Below, one piece after another: positions 8,988-16,987 of a DNA stretch of 64,000 bases. Each line of letters begins with the position of its first letter. The first letter of the stretch is position 1. The DNA is from Bradyrhizobium sp. Gha (lineage in GTDB: Bacteria; Pseudomonadota; Alphaproteobacteria; Rhizobiales; Xanthobacteraceae). The stretch spans positions 62,001 to 126,000 of the forward strand of contig NZ_FOQM01000022.1 in NCBI RefSeq assembly GCF_900113735.1, written 5' to 3'. Below the pieces are notes generated by a model. That model was not told where the DNA came from. It worked only from the letters and a program-made list of their open reading frames with translations, and did no database searches. Position numbers and translations under genes: made by a program.

Positions 8988-9196
8988 TGACAATCCCCAC
9001 TGCTCCGGCCGCTTCATGATGTCGCAGATATGACAGCGACGCAACACGCTTTGCGTGCGGCCGATCGAGGTCGATGTTCCGGTTGCGAAACCGAGCGCGC
9101 CGATCTAGCTTTCATGCAGCGCACAACGGATGCGGCCTGCATGTTTTGTTTGCGGCGAGTGCATCAATAATCGTCAAACAATCAAGGGGGAACGCC

Positions 9197-10198
9197 ATGA
9201 CCGGAAGCGTCAATCGCCAAATTCTTCTGGTGGAGAAGCCCAGCGGCAAGCTCGGTCTCGAACACTTCAAGATGGTCGAGGGCGCGACGCCCGAGCCGAA
9301 GGATGGCGAGGCCTTGCTGCGCGTCCGCTACATCTCGCTCGATGCCGCCAACCGCGCCTGGATGCACGGCGCAACCTACCGCTCGGCCGTCGAAGCCAAC
9401 AGCGTGATGGCCGGCGGTGCCATTGCCGAGGTCGTGAGCTCGAAGGCCGAGGGGCTTGCGCCCGGCGACATCGTGTTCGGCGACACCGGCTGGCAGGAGT
9501 TCGCGGCGGTGCCCGCAAAACATCTCACGAAAATGCCGAAGCTCGAGCCGATGACGCATCTGCTCAGCGTGTTCGGCATCGCGGGCCTCACCGCCTATTT
9601 CGGCCTGCTCGAGGTCGGCAAGCCCCGGGAAGGCGACACCGTCGTGGTCTCCGCCGCCGCGGGCTCGGTCGGCTCGATCGTCGGGCAGATCGCGGGGATC
9701 AAGGGGTGCCGCGTCATTGGCATCGCCGGCGGCGCCGACAAGTGCCACTGGCTGACATCCGAGCTCGGATTCGATGCCGCGGTCGACTACAAGGACGGCG
9801 CGGTGTTCAAGGCACTACGCGCGGCCGCGCCAAAAGGCATTGACGTCTATTTCGACAATGTCGGCGGCGACATTCTCGAAGCCTGCATTCCACAGATGAA
9901 CAATTACGGCCGCATCGCCTGCTGCGGTGCGATCTCGCAATATGACGGCGCACCGTCCGCGCACGGACCGCGCGGCGTGCCCGGCCTGATCGTGGTGAAG
10001 CGGCTCGTGATGCAGGGCTTCATCGTGATGGACTACATGAAGGAGAGCGGGCGTGCGCTCGCCGACCTCCAGGCCTGGGTCAAATCAGGCAGGCTGAAGG
10101 TACAGGAGGACGTCATCGACGGCTTGCAGAACACGCCGCAGGCGCTGATCGGATTGCTCGCCGGCGAAAACCGCGGCAAGCGGATGGTGAAGCTGTGA
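9197..10198 (+). CDS. NADP-dependent oxidoreductase, MDR/leukotriene B4 dehydrogenase type
   Basis: 333 residues, a zinc-free medium-chain reductase. Seen: an N-terminal GroES-like half, then the Rossmann site AAGSVGSIVGQIAG, and VYFDNVGGDILEA, typical of the LTB4DH/curcumin-reductase subgroup that reduces activated C=C bonds with NADPH. The start at 9197 has AAGGGGG seven bases upstream, so the longer frame from 9074 is rejected. It is divergent from the symporter and alone in its transcription unit. The physiological substrate is unknown. Confidence 0.9.
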   Translation: MTGSVNRQILLVEKPSGKLGLEHFKMVEGATPEPKDGEALLRVRYISLDAANRAWMHGATYRSAVEANSVMAGGAIAEVVSSKAEGLAPGDIVFGDTGWQEFAAVPAKHLTKMPKLEPMTHLLSVFGIAGLTAYFGLLEVGKPREGDTVVVSAAAGSVGSIVGQIAGIKGCRVIGIAGGADKCHWLTSELGFDAAVDYKDGAVFKALRAAAPKGIDVYFDNVGGDILEACIPQMNNYGRIACCGAISQYDGAPSAHGPRGVPGLIVVKRLVMQGFIVMDYMKESGRALADLQAWVKSGRLKVQEDVIDGLQNTPQALIGLLAGENRGKRMVKL

Positions 10199-10349
10199 CG
10201 ACGTAGTTACGTCGCAATTGAACTGATATTATTTGCTCGCGGTGGTGGCCAAAGCGCCCGAGGATTTACGCGCGGCATCACCCGTGATGATTGTTTGCAT
10301 CGGTTTTAATTGAGCGTCGGCGTTGCCGACAGGGCGGGAATTGATCCAG

Positions 10350-11201
10350 ATGTCCAACATCTTGAAACATGCATCGACGCGGCACGCGTTGTTGGCCGCA
10401 GCACTCTTCGCATCTGCAACAAGCGCTTTCGCGCAAGCGCCGAGCGAGGCACAGAAGAGCGCCATCCGCTCGGCATGCCGCTCGGATTTCATCGCGCACT
10501 GCTCGAGCGTAACGCCTGGCGGCGTGGAAGCGTATCAATGCCTCCAAGGCCACATGTCGAGCCTGTCGGCGGGATGCCAGACCGCGGTTCGTGCGGTCGA
10601 GCCGGCGGCTGCGCCGAACACCGAAGCTCCGCCAGCGAAGTCCGAACCGGCCAAATCTGAACCTGCCAAATCCGAACCGGCAAAGGCCGAAGCGGCCCCC
10701 GCCGCCGAACCCGCGGCGAAGCCGCCGGCAGAAGCCGCTCCGAAGGCTGCCGCAGCCAAGAAGCCCAGCAGCGCGCAAATTGCCGCGGTCAAGAGCGCGT
10801 GCCGCGCGGATTACCCCAAGGTTTGCGCCAGCGTGCCGCCGGGCGGCGCCCCCGCGCTGGAATGTCTCGAGAGGAACAAGACCAAGGTATCGCCGGGTTG
10901 CGAGAAGGCCGTGACCGCCGTGACCGGCGGCAGTGCCGCAGCGACAACGGCAGCACCGGCGACTGCTGCTGCACCGGCGGCCGGAGCCGTACCGCCGGCC
11001 CCACCGGCCGCGATGGTTCTGCGCCCGCTGCGGCCGCGCGAAGAGTTGTTGATTGTCCGCTCTGCCTGCGGCGCGGACATCCGCTCGCTCTGCGCGGGTG
11101 TCCAGCCAGGTGGCGGACGCGTCGTGCAGTGTATTGCCGGCAATGCGGCATCGCTGTCGCCCGCCTGCAAGGACGTGCTTGCACCATTCGCGGCGCGATA
11201 G
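10350..11201 (+). CDS. exported protein with three cysteine-rich repeats and Pro/Ala linkers
   Basis: About 283 residues with a signal peptide ending SAFAQ. Three copies of a roughly 55-residue module follow, each with four cysteines (pattern SACRSDF...C...GVEAYQCLQ...LSAGCQ and its two relatives near residues 155 and 235). They resemble the cysteine-rich repeat first described in Golgi/FGF-receptor-binding proteins and common in rhizobial exported proteins of unknown role. The linkers are low-complexity Pro/Ala/Lys/Glu; the first contains four 15-bp tandem units. The start at 10350 is preceded by AGGGCGGGAA. It probably acts in the periplasm; its function is unknown. Confidence 0.75.
   Translation: MSNILKHASTRHALLAAALFASATSAFAQAPSEAQKSAIRSACRSDFIAHCSSVTPGGVEAYQCLQGHMSSLSAGCQTAVRAVEPAAAPNTEAPPAKSEPAKSEPAKSEPAKAEAAPAAEPAAKPPAEAAPKAAAAKKPSSAQIAAVKSACRADYPKVCASVPPGGAPALECLERNKTKVSPGCEKAVTAVTGGSAAATTAAPATAAAPAAGAVPPAPPAAMVLRPLRPREELLIVRSACGADIRSLCAGVQPGGGRVVQCIAGNAASLSPACKDVLAPFAAR
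10635..10694 (+). repeat. four 15-bp tandem units coding AKSEP-type repeats
   Basis: Four consecutive 15-base units, for example GCCAAATCTGAACCT then GCCAAATCCGAACCG, encode AKSEP, AKSEP, AKSEP and AKAEA inside the linker of the Cys-rich protein. Copy number could change without a frameshift. Confidence 0.8.
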
Positions 11202-11342
11202 GCGCAGCGCGCGGCCGAATTTTCCTGCGCCCGCGATGCTCATATTTTTTGCCGATCAGCGATTTCAATCACGACAAGACCGGGAGGAAGACATGCGTTC
11301 AGTCTGCTTATCGGTTCCGCGCTGCCCGCCGTCGGGGCAACC

Positions 11343-11537
11343 ATGACTTTCGAACCATCCGACGCCAACGCAGTGGTGTGCACCCGCGGCGTCTACCGCG
11401 CCGGTTGCGCCGGAGCGCGGGGTGCGGTCGTGGTCCGCCATCCTGTGGTCCGCCGTACCAGAGTGCTGGTGAACGGCGTCTACGTGAAGCGCTGCGTCCG
11501 AGGCACGGGTGGCCAAGCCGGCATGGTTTGGCTATGA
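11343..11537 (+). CDS. small cysteine-containing protein, probably exported; signal peptide frameshifted
   Basis: The 64-residue frame has a compact core with three cysteines (AVVCTRGVYRAGC, then KRC) and Val/Arg-rich strands; no function is recognised. The best start signal lies upstream: an ATG at 11293 preceded by GGGAGGAAG. From there the frame breaks after about five codons, while the frame of this protein reads LLIGSALPAVGAT over 11304-11342, a good signal-peptide core. One base therefore seems to be missing near 11303-11307. The intact gene would be 11293-11537, about 81 residues. Translation from 11343 would give a protein with no export signal. Confidence 0.5.
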   Translation: MTFEPSDANAVVCTRGVYRAGCAGARGAVVVRHPVVRRTRVLVNGVYVKRCVRGTGGQAGMVWL

Positions 11538-11660
11538 TTCGGACCTGACGATTTCGGGCATGCGTACGACGGCTGCCCGCAGTCGTGCTGCGGTGCTCTG
11601 CCTGCCGATGGTTCCGCCGGGGTGGGCGACCGCAGCTGATCAGTCTGCCCTGAGATAGTA

Positions 11661-11674
11661 AGTATACTGTCAAT
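11661..11674 (+). promoter_or_regulatory. shared motif upstream of the FAD hydroxylase gene (site 1)
   Basis: AGTATACTGTCAAT ends eight bases before the ATG at 11683 and recurs exactly at 14152-14165 before the gentisate dioxygenase gene. Its first eight bases form a palindrome. It is a likely operator of the MarR regulator encoded between the two sites. Confidence 0.55.
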
Positions 11675-11682
11675 TCAGGAGG

Positions 11683-12846
11683 ATGACTTTGCGGATCGCC
11701 GTGATTGGTGGAGGGCCCGGCGGGCTCTACTTTGCCTATCTCTGGAAGAAGCGTCACCCCGAGGATCAAGTCGACCTGTTCGAACAGAACCCGGCCGACG
11801 CGACCTGGGGCTTTGGCGTGGTGTTTTCCGATCAGGCCTTGGAGTTCCTGCGGGCCGACGACCCCGAGACCGTGGATGCGATCGCGCCGCATATGGAGAG
11901 CTGGGAAAACATCACGCTGAATCACGGCGGCGACAGCGTCGTCATTGACGGTGTCGGCTTCTCCTCGATCGGACGGCTCGAGCTCCTGCAGTTCCTGCAG
12001 CAGCGCGCGCTCGATGCCGGCGTCACCCCGCGCTTCGACACCCAGATCCAGGCGATCGACCAGCTCAACGGCCACGACCTGATCGTCGCCGCCGACGGGC
12101 TGAATTCGCTGGTGCGCCGCGCCTATGAAGGCGATTTCGGCACCTCGCTGTCCTATTCGTCCAACAAGTTCGTCTGGTACGGCACCTCGAAGCGCTTCGA
12201 CACGCTGTCCCAGACCTTCGTGAAGACCGATCGCGGCGCCTTCAACGCCCATCACTACCGCTATTCGCCGACGATGAGCACGTTCCTGGTCGAGTGCGAC
12301 CATGCCACCTGGCAGGCCTATGGCTTCGCCTACAAGGACGTCGAGCAGTCCAAGGGCGTCTGCGAGGAGGTGTTTGCCGACACGCTCGGCGGCCATTGTC
12401 TGGTCTCGAACAAATCGGTGTGGCGTAATTTTCCCTGGGTCTGGAACGAGCACTGGTCGTTCAAGAACATGGTGCTGATCGGGGACGCGCTGCACTCGGC
12501 GCATTTCTCGATCGGTTCGGGGACGCGGCTCGCGATCGAGGACGCGATCGCGCTGGTCAAGGCGCTGGAATCGGATGCCCATCTGTCGACCGCGCTGCAT
12601 CGCTATCAAGCGGCCCGCAAGCCGGTGGTGCAGACGCTCGTCAATGCCGCGCGCACCAGCGCTTTCTGGTACGAGCACTTCGCCCAGCACATGCAGCTCG
12701 GCCTGCTCGACTTCGCCTATAGCTACATCACCCGCTCAGGCCGCATCGATGATTCCCGGCTGCGTGCGATGTCGCCGGCCTTCATGGCCCGCTACGAGGC
12801 CGGAAAGAACGGCGGCGGAGAAGCGGTCGGTGAGGCCTCGCCATGA
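11683..12846 (+). CDS. FAD-dependent aromatic monooxygenase (salicylyl-CoA 5-hydroxylase-like)
   Basis: A 387-residue class A flavin hydroxylase. Seen: Rossmann GGGPGGLYFAYLW with an acidic residue at the end of strand 2 (DLFEQ), the DG motif AADGLNSLVRR, and the GD motif LIGDALHSAHFSIGSG. The WGFGVVFSD and LNHGGDSVVIDG segments recall the N-terminal part of salicylyl-CoA 5-hydroxylase and anthraniloyl-CoA monooxygenase rather than p-hydroxybenzoate hydroxylase. With gentisate dioxygenase downstream and a shared promoter motif, a role in making gentisate or its CoA ester is inferred. The start has AGGAGG four bases ahead. The exact substrate is uncertain. Confidence 0.85.
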   Translation: MTLRIAVIGGGPGGLYFAYLWKKRHPEDQVDLFEQNPADATWGFGVVFSDQALEFLRADDPETVDAIAPHMESWENITLNHGGDSVVIDGVGFSSIGRLELLQFLQQRALDAGVTPRFDTQIQAIDQLNGHDLIVAADGLNSLVRRAYEGDFGTSLSYSSNKFVWYGTSKRFDTLSQTFVKTDRGAFNAHHYRYSPTMSTFLVECDHATWQAYGFAYKDVEQSKGVCEEVFADTLGGHCLVSNKSVWRNFPWVWNEHWSFKNMVLIGDALHSAHFSIGSGTRLAIEDAIALVKALESDAHLSTALHRYQAARKPVVQTLVNAARTSAFWYEHFAQHMQLGLLDFAYSYITRSGRIDDSRLRAMSPAFMARYEAGKNGGGEAVGEASP

Positions 12847-12885
12847 GCCAGAGATACGCGAATGCGCGGTGCTGCGCGGGCAACC

Positions 12886-13398
12886 TCACCCCGCCTTGCC
12901 CAAATGCTCCAGCGCATCCTCGGCCCGCAGCGGCACGCGCGAGGCCTCGTTGTTGAGATCGACGAGCCGCGACATCAACCCCATCAACGCCTTGCGCTCG
13001 GCGGGCTTGAGCGGGTCCAGCATTCTCGCCTGGGCGCGTTCGACGGCGGGGATGATCTGGCGCAGGGTCGCGGTTCCTTGCCTGGTCAGATAGAGCAGCC
13101 TGATCCGCTTGTCCTCGGGGGCCGGCTTGCGCTCGACATAATCCTTGGCCTGTAGGCGCTCGATCACGCTGCCGAGCGTGGAGCGGTCGAAGGCGATCAC
13201 GGCCGACAGTCGTGTCGCGTCGATGCCGGGATGGGTGTGGATCGCAACCAGCGCCGCATATTGCACCGGCGTGAGGTCGAACGCCTTGCACTCCTCCATG
13301 AAGATCGAGACCGCGATCTGCTGCATGCGCCGGAACAGATAACCCGGCGCGGCATAGATCGCGTCGATTGTGATCGAAGGACGAGGCTTACTCGGCAT
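12886..13398 (-). CDS. MarR family transcriptional regulator
   Basis: 170 residues with the MarR winged helix: LTPVQYAALVAIHTHPG, the recognition region IAFDRSTLGSVIERL, and the wing KDYVERKPAPEDKRIRLLYLT. Members usually repress nearby catabolic genes and release DNA on binding an aromatic ligand or its CoA ester. The start at 13398 overlaps the last 11 bases of the isomerase gene, so the two are translationally coupled. It sits between two copies of the AGTATACTGTCAAT motif, at 11661 and 14152, its probable operators. The longer frame to 13422 is less likely. Confidence 0.9.
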   Translation of the reverse strand: MPSKPRPSITIDAIYAAPGYLFRRMQQIAVSIFMEECKAFDLTPVQYAALVAIHTHPGIDATRLSAVIAFDRSTLGSVIERLQAKDYVERKPAPEDKRIRLLYLTRQGTATLRQIIPAVERAQARMLDPLKPAERKALMGLMSRLVDLNNEASRVPLRAEDALEHLGKAG

Positions 13399-14020
13399 CG
13401 GGCTGCTTCTCCGGCGCGGCATTGGTGAAGGCCGGCAGCGCCTTGGCCGCGGCTTCCGCCTTCAGCAGGCGCGGATAGGCCGAGACGTCGACGCCGAAGC
13501 GGCGCGCATTGGCCAGCTGCGGCACCAGACAGAGATCGGCGAGCGTCGGCGCGTCGCCGAAGCAGAACGAGCCCGGCTCGTCCTTGATCAACGTCTCGCA
13601 GGCCGACAGGCCCTCGCGATTGACCCAGGCGGCCCAGTCCTGGACCTTCTCCTCGGCCAGGCCAAGCTCTCGCAGCCGCGCCAGCACTTTCAGATTCTGC
13701 ACGGGATGGGTGTCACAGGCGATCGCCAATGCGAAGGCCCGCACCCTGGCACGTTGCAGCGAATCCTTTGGCAAAAGGGGCGGATTGGGATGGGTCTCGT
13801 CGAGCCATTCGATGATCGCGACCGATTGGGTCAGCACCGTGCCGGCATCGTTCTCCAGCGCCGGCACCAGGCCTTGCGGGTTGATGGCGAGATAAGCAGG
13901 CGCGCATTGCTCGCCCCTGCGTAGATGATGCGGCAGGTGCTCGGCGCCGAGACCCTTGAGATTGAGCGCGATCCGGACGCGATAGGCGGCGCTGGAGCGG
14001 AAATAGCCGTGCAGCTTCAT
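13388..14020 (-). CDS. maleylpyruvate/maleylacetoacetate isomerase, zeta-class GST
   Basis: A 210-residue glutathione-dependent isomerase. The zeta-class region RSSAAYRVRIAL replaces the usual SSCSxRVR motif: the central Ser-Ala-Ala keeps one serine but lacks the cysteine. INPQGLVPAL and TQSVAIIEWLDE are the normal glutathione-site segments. These enzymes turn maleylpyruvate (from gentisate) into fumarylpyruvate, or maleylacetoacetate into fumarylacetoacetate. Beside gentisate dioxygenase the first reaction is inferred. The start at 14020 has AGGGAGGG upstream. The following fumarylpyruvate hydrolase is not in the window. Confidence 0.88.
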   Translation of the reverse strand: MKLHGYFRSSAAYRVRIALNLKGLGAEHLPHHLRRGEQCAPAYLAINPQGLVPALENDAGTVLTQSVAIIEWLDETHPNPPLLPKDSLQRARVRAFALAIACDTHPVQNLKVLARLRELGLAEEKVQDWAAWVNREGLSACETLIKDEPGSFCFGDAPTLADLCLVPQLANARRFGVDVSAYPRLLKAEAAAKALPAFTNAAPEKQPDAE

Positions 14021-14041
14021 CGGAACCCTCCCTGTTGCTTT

Positions 14042-14121
14042 GTCGTTCCGGCTTCGATGCGCCAGCATCGAACCCGGACTCTCGCGATTCCGGTTCGCCC
14101 TTCGGACGCCCCGGAATGACG
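14042..14121. repeat. REP-like inverted repeat, GTCGTTCCGG family
   Basis: GTCGTTCCGG (14042-14051) is complementary to CCGGAATGAC at the other end with one mismatch, with internal GC-rich arms. A related copy is at 44238-44312. It lies between the divergent isomerase and dioxygenase genes, upstream of the latter's promoter. Confidence 0.6.
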
Positions 14122-14131
14122 TTCCCGTGCA

Positions 14132-14159
14132 TTGACGCTATCCAGGTCGTCAGTATACT
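14132..14159 (+). promoter_or_regulatory. sigma-70-like promoter of gentisate dioxygenase
   Basis: TTGACG (14132-14137), a 16-base spacer and TATACT (14154-14159) make a good vegetative promoter 32 bases ahead of the start codon. The -10 element lies inside the palindrome of the shared motif, so a bound regulator would block it. Confidence 0.6.
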
Positions 14160-14165
14160 GTCAAT
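14152..14165 (+). promoter_or_regulatory. shared motif upstream of gentisate dioxygenase (site 2)
   Basis: AGTATACTGTCAAT is an exact copy of the motif at 11661-11674. With the preceding C it forms the 10-base palindrome CAGTATACTG. It overlaps the -10 element and is the probable MarR operator. Confidence 0.55.
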
Positions 14166-14190
14166 CAACAAAACGAACGGGAGGCTCATC

Positions 14191-15231
14191 ATGGAAGCCG
14201 TGACCAGGACGCCGGAACGCGAGGCGTTCTACAAGAAGATCGACGGCGAAAATCTCACCGCGCTCTGGACGGTGATGAGCGATCTGATCACACCGGAGCC
14301 GAAGAGCGCCTGCCGGCCGCATCTGTGGAGGTTCGACGTCATCCGCGACTACATGACCGAGGCCGGCAAGCTGATCACGGCGAAAGAAGCCGAGCGGCGC
14401 GTGCTGGTGCTCGAGAATCCCGGGCTGCGCGGTCAGTCCAAGATCACGACCTCGCTCTATGCGGGCGTGCAGATGGTGGTGCCCGGCGACGTCGCCCCCG
14501 CCCATCGCCACAGCCAATCGGCGCTGCGATTCGTGCTCGAAGGCAGGGGCGCCCACACCGCCGTTGACGGCGAGCGCACTGCAATGGAGCAAGGCGACTT
14601 CATCATCACGCCGTCGATGACCTGGCACGATCACTCCAACGAAACCGACGAGCCGATGTTCTGGCTCGACGGACTCGATATTCCCCTGGTGCAGTTCTTC
14701 GACTGCTCTTTCGCGGAGGGCTCGAAAGAGGACCAGCAGAAAATCACGAAGCCCGCCGGCGCCAGCTTTGCCCGCTATGGCCATAATCTGCTCCCGGTCG
14801 ACGTGAAGCGGTCATCGAAGACATCGCCGATCTTCAGCTACCCCTACGCCTACACCCGCGAGGCGCTCGAGAAAGCCAGGACGAGCCAGGAGTGGGACGC
14901 CTGCCACGGGCTGAAACTCAAATTCAGCAACCCCGAGACCGGCGATTTCGCGATGCCGACCATCGGCACGTTCATCCAGCTGCTGCCGAAGGGCTTCAAG
15001 ACCGCGCGCTATCGCGCGACCGATGCGACCGTGTTCTGCCCGATCGAGGGCCGCGGCCGCAGCCGCATCGCCGACGCCGTTTTCGAATGGGGGCCGCGCG
15101 ACCTGTTCGTGGTGCCGAGCTGGCACTGGGTGACGCACGAGGCGGATGACGATGCCGTGCTGTTCAGCTTCTCGGACCGGCCGGTGCAGCAGAAGCTGGA
15201 TCTGTTTCGCGAGGATCGCGGCAACGCGTGA
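14191..15231 (+). CDS. gentisate 1,2-dioxygenase
   Basis: A 346-residue bicupin ring-cleavage dioxygenase. The first cupin shows PGDVAPAHRHSQSALRFVLEG and GDFIITPSMTWHDHSNE, giving the iron-binding histidines HRH and HDH. The second cupin runs from about residue 230 and includes FIQLLPKGFKTARYR and VVPSWHWVTHEA. Length and order match gentisate dioxygenase (1-hydroxy-2-naphthoate dioxygenase is a close relative). It opens gentisate to maleylpyruvate in the cytoplasm. The ATG at 14191 has CGGGAGG upstream, so the longer frame from 14035 is rejected. Divergent from the isomerase and MarR genes. Confidence 0.93.
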   Translation: MEAVTRTPEREAFYKKIDGENLTALWTVMSDLITPEPKSACRPHLWRFDVIRDYMTEAGKLITAKEAERRVLVLENPGLRGQSKITTSLYAGVQMVVPGDVAPAHRHSQSALRFVLEGRGAHTAVDGERTAMEQGDFIITPSMTWHDHSNETDEPMFWLDGLDIPLVQFFDCSFAEGSKEDQQKITKPAGASFARYGHNLLPVDVKRSSKTSPIFSYPYAYTREALEKARTSQEWDACHGLKLKFSNPETGDFAMPTIGTFIQLLPKGFKTARYRATDATVFCPIEGRGRSRIADAVFEWGPRDLFVVPSWHWVTHEADDDAVLFSFSDRPVQQKLDLFREDRGNA

Positions 15232-15240
15232 GCCTGCCAC

Positions 15241-15360
15241 GTCGTCATTGCGACGAAGCAATCCAGTCTCGTAGGGTGGATGAGCCGAAGGCGTAATCCA
15301 CCATCGGTCCCTCCGCGTCGAAGGAAGTGGTGGGTTACGCTTCGCTAACCCACCCTACGG
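15241..15360. repeat. compound interspersed repeat (CGTCATTGCG and GTAGGGTGG families)
   Basis: It begins with GTCGTCATTGCGACGAAGCA, related to the repeats at 33606 and 45712. It then has GTAGGGTGG (15271-15279) paired with CCACCCTAC (15350-15358), with inner GTAATCCACC/GGTGGGTTAC arms. It fills the gap between two convergent genes and could form a long hairpin. Confidence 0.7.
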
Positions 15361-15375
15361 CAGCGGTGAGTTTGG

Positions 15376-16197
15376 CTACCGCCAGTGCAACAACCGCGTC
15401 TCCAGCCAGCCGATCACCTTCCCCACCACCAACCCGAACACCGACAGGATCACAACGCCTGCGAGCAGCTGATCGGTCTGCATCAGATTGCCGGCCTGGA
15501 GCACGAAGGCGCCGATGCCGTATTGCGCGCCGATCATCTCGGCACTGACGACAAGCAGCAGCGCGACAGAAGCCGTGATGCGGAAGCCGGCGAGGATCGC
15601 GGGCAGCGCGCCGGGCCAGACCACCTTGCGGACGATGGTCGCGAAGGGGACGTTGAAACTCTGCGCCATGCGGATGAGGTTGCGCGGCACGGCGTCGACG
15701 CCGCTATAGACCGAGATCGCGGTCGAGAAGAACACCCCGAGCGCTATGGTCGCGATCTTCGGCTCTTCGCCGATGCCGAGCCAGAGGATCAGGAGCGGCA
15801 GCAGTGCGATCTTCGGGATCGGGAACAGCGCCGAGATGAAGGTGATGCCGACGCCACGCGCGAGCCTGGACAGGCCGATGGCAAAGCCGACGACGACGCC
15901 AGCCGCGGTGCCGAGCAGCCAGCCGACGCCGATGCGCAGCAGCGAGGCCGAGAGATGCTGCCAGAGCGCACCGGACATCGCGAGCTCGTAGATCGCGCGC
16001 ACGATCGCCGAGGGTGCCGGCAGGAACAACGGATTGACGATACCGGCGCTGCCGGCAGCCTGCCAGATCGCAATGACCAGTGCGAGCGCGATCCAACCAC
16101 CAAAACGGCTGGACGCCGGCACGAAACCCGCGCCGCGGAAGCGGACGCGCCGCGTCGTATCGTCCTTGGCCGATGTATCGGTCGCGCGATCAAGCAT
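15376..16197 (-). CDS. ABC transporter permease, SsuC/TauC type
   Basis: A 273-residue inner-membrane permease with about six helices. The binding-protein-dependent loop that contacts the ATPase includes the stretch around MAQSFNVPFATIVRKV and the LPAILAGFRI region, which matches the EAA-like loop of sulfonate/nitrate/taurine permeases. Its start overlaps the end of the ATPase gene by eight bases, so they are co-translated. It is the last gene of an operon: FAD oxidoreductase, binding protein, ATPase, permease. Confidence 0.92.
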   Translation of the reverse strand: MLDRATDTSAKDDTTRRVRFRGAGFVPASSRFGGWIALALVIAIWQAAGSAGIVNPLFLPAPSAIVRAIYELAMSGALWQHLSASLLRIGVGWLLGTAAGVVVGFAIGLSRLARGVGITFISALFPIPKIALLPLLILWLGIGEEPKIATIALGVFFSTAISVYSGVDAVPRNLIRMAQSFNVPFATIVRKVVWPGALPAILAGFRITASVALLLVVSAEMIGAQYGIGAFVLQAGNLMQTDQLLAGVVILSVFGLVVGKVIGWLETRLLHWR

Positions 16198-16963
16198 GCT
16201 GGACCTCGCGCTCGGCGTCGATCGCCTCGTTGCGGATCAGCGACCAGATCTGGTCCTGCAGCGCCAGCAGCTTCTCTCGCGCGGCAGTCTCGCCGCGCTC
16301 GGCGCGCGTCATCGGTACCGTCACGACCTCGCGAATGCGACCCGGCCGCCGGGACAGCACCACGATGCGATCGGCCAGCCGCGCCGCCTCCTCGAGATTG
16401 TGCGTGACATAGGCCGCGCCCATGCCGCCGTCGGCGAGCAGCCGGACGAAATCTTCCATCAAGAGCTCGCGCGTCTGCGAATCCAGCGCCGAGAGCGGCT
16501 CATCCATCAACAGAATCGCCGGCTTCACCGCGAGCGCACGCGAAATGCCGACGCGCTGACGCATGCCGCCGGAAAGCTGCTTTGGATAAGTCTTGCGGAA
16601 ATCGGTCAGACCGGTACGGCGCAGGGCATCCTCGACCAGCGCGCGGCGCTGCACGGCCGAAAGCTGGGTGTGCAGCAATGGGAATTCGACGTTCTCCGCC
16701 ACCGTCGCCCAGGGCAGCAGCGCAAAATCCTGGAACACGAAGGTCAACGGATTGAGACTGTCCGCCGGCGGCGCCCCGCGCAGCTCGGGCGCCCCTGAGG
16801 TCGGCTGCAGCAACCCGCCGAGGATCGACAACAGCGTGCTCTTGCCGCAGCCGGATGGACCCACGATCGCCACCACCTCGCCTGAACTCACCGTGAAGGA
16901 GATGTCGTCGAGGACGGCGAGATCGCCGAAGTGGTGGGAGATGTGGTTGGCGATCAGGTCCAT
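16190..16963 (-). CDS. ABC transporter ATP-binding protein, SsuB/TauB type
   Basis: 257 residues with the whole ATPase core: Walker A GPSGCGKS, Q-loop FVFQDFALLPW, signature LSGGMRQR, Walker B ILLMDEPLSALD and the switch histidine in YVTHN. It powers the adjacent permease. A long inverted repeat (16988-17116) separates it from the binding-protein gene, which could tune expression between the highly needed binding protein and the membrane parts. Confidence 0.93.
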   Translation of the reverse strand: MDLIANHISHHFGDLAVLDDISFTVSSGEVVAIVGPSGCGKSTLLSILGGLLQPTSGAPELRGAPPADSLNPLTFVFQDFALLPWATVAENVEFPLLHTQLSAVQRRALVEDALRRTGLTDFRKTYPKQLSGGMRQRVGISRALAVKPAILLMDEPLSALDSQTRELLMEDFVRLLADGGMGAAYVTHNLEEAARLADRIVVLSRRPGRIREVVTVPMTRAERGETAAREKLLALQDQIWSLIRNEAIDAEREVQHA

Positions 16964-16987
16964 GGGATGAATCCTCTCGCTCTCGCC

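Noticed and set aside
6891..8990. 699-residue open frame on the plus strand
   Set aside because: Antisense shadow of the binding-protein and symporter genes in GC-rich codons; Arg/His/Asp-rich composition with no domain.
10635..10694. Tandem repeat considered as CRISPR
   Set aside because: Units are 15 bp, contiguous, without spacers, and in frame within a protein linker.
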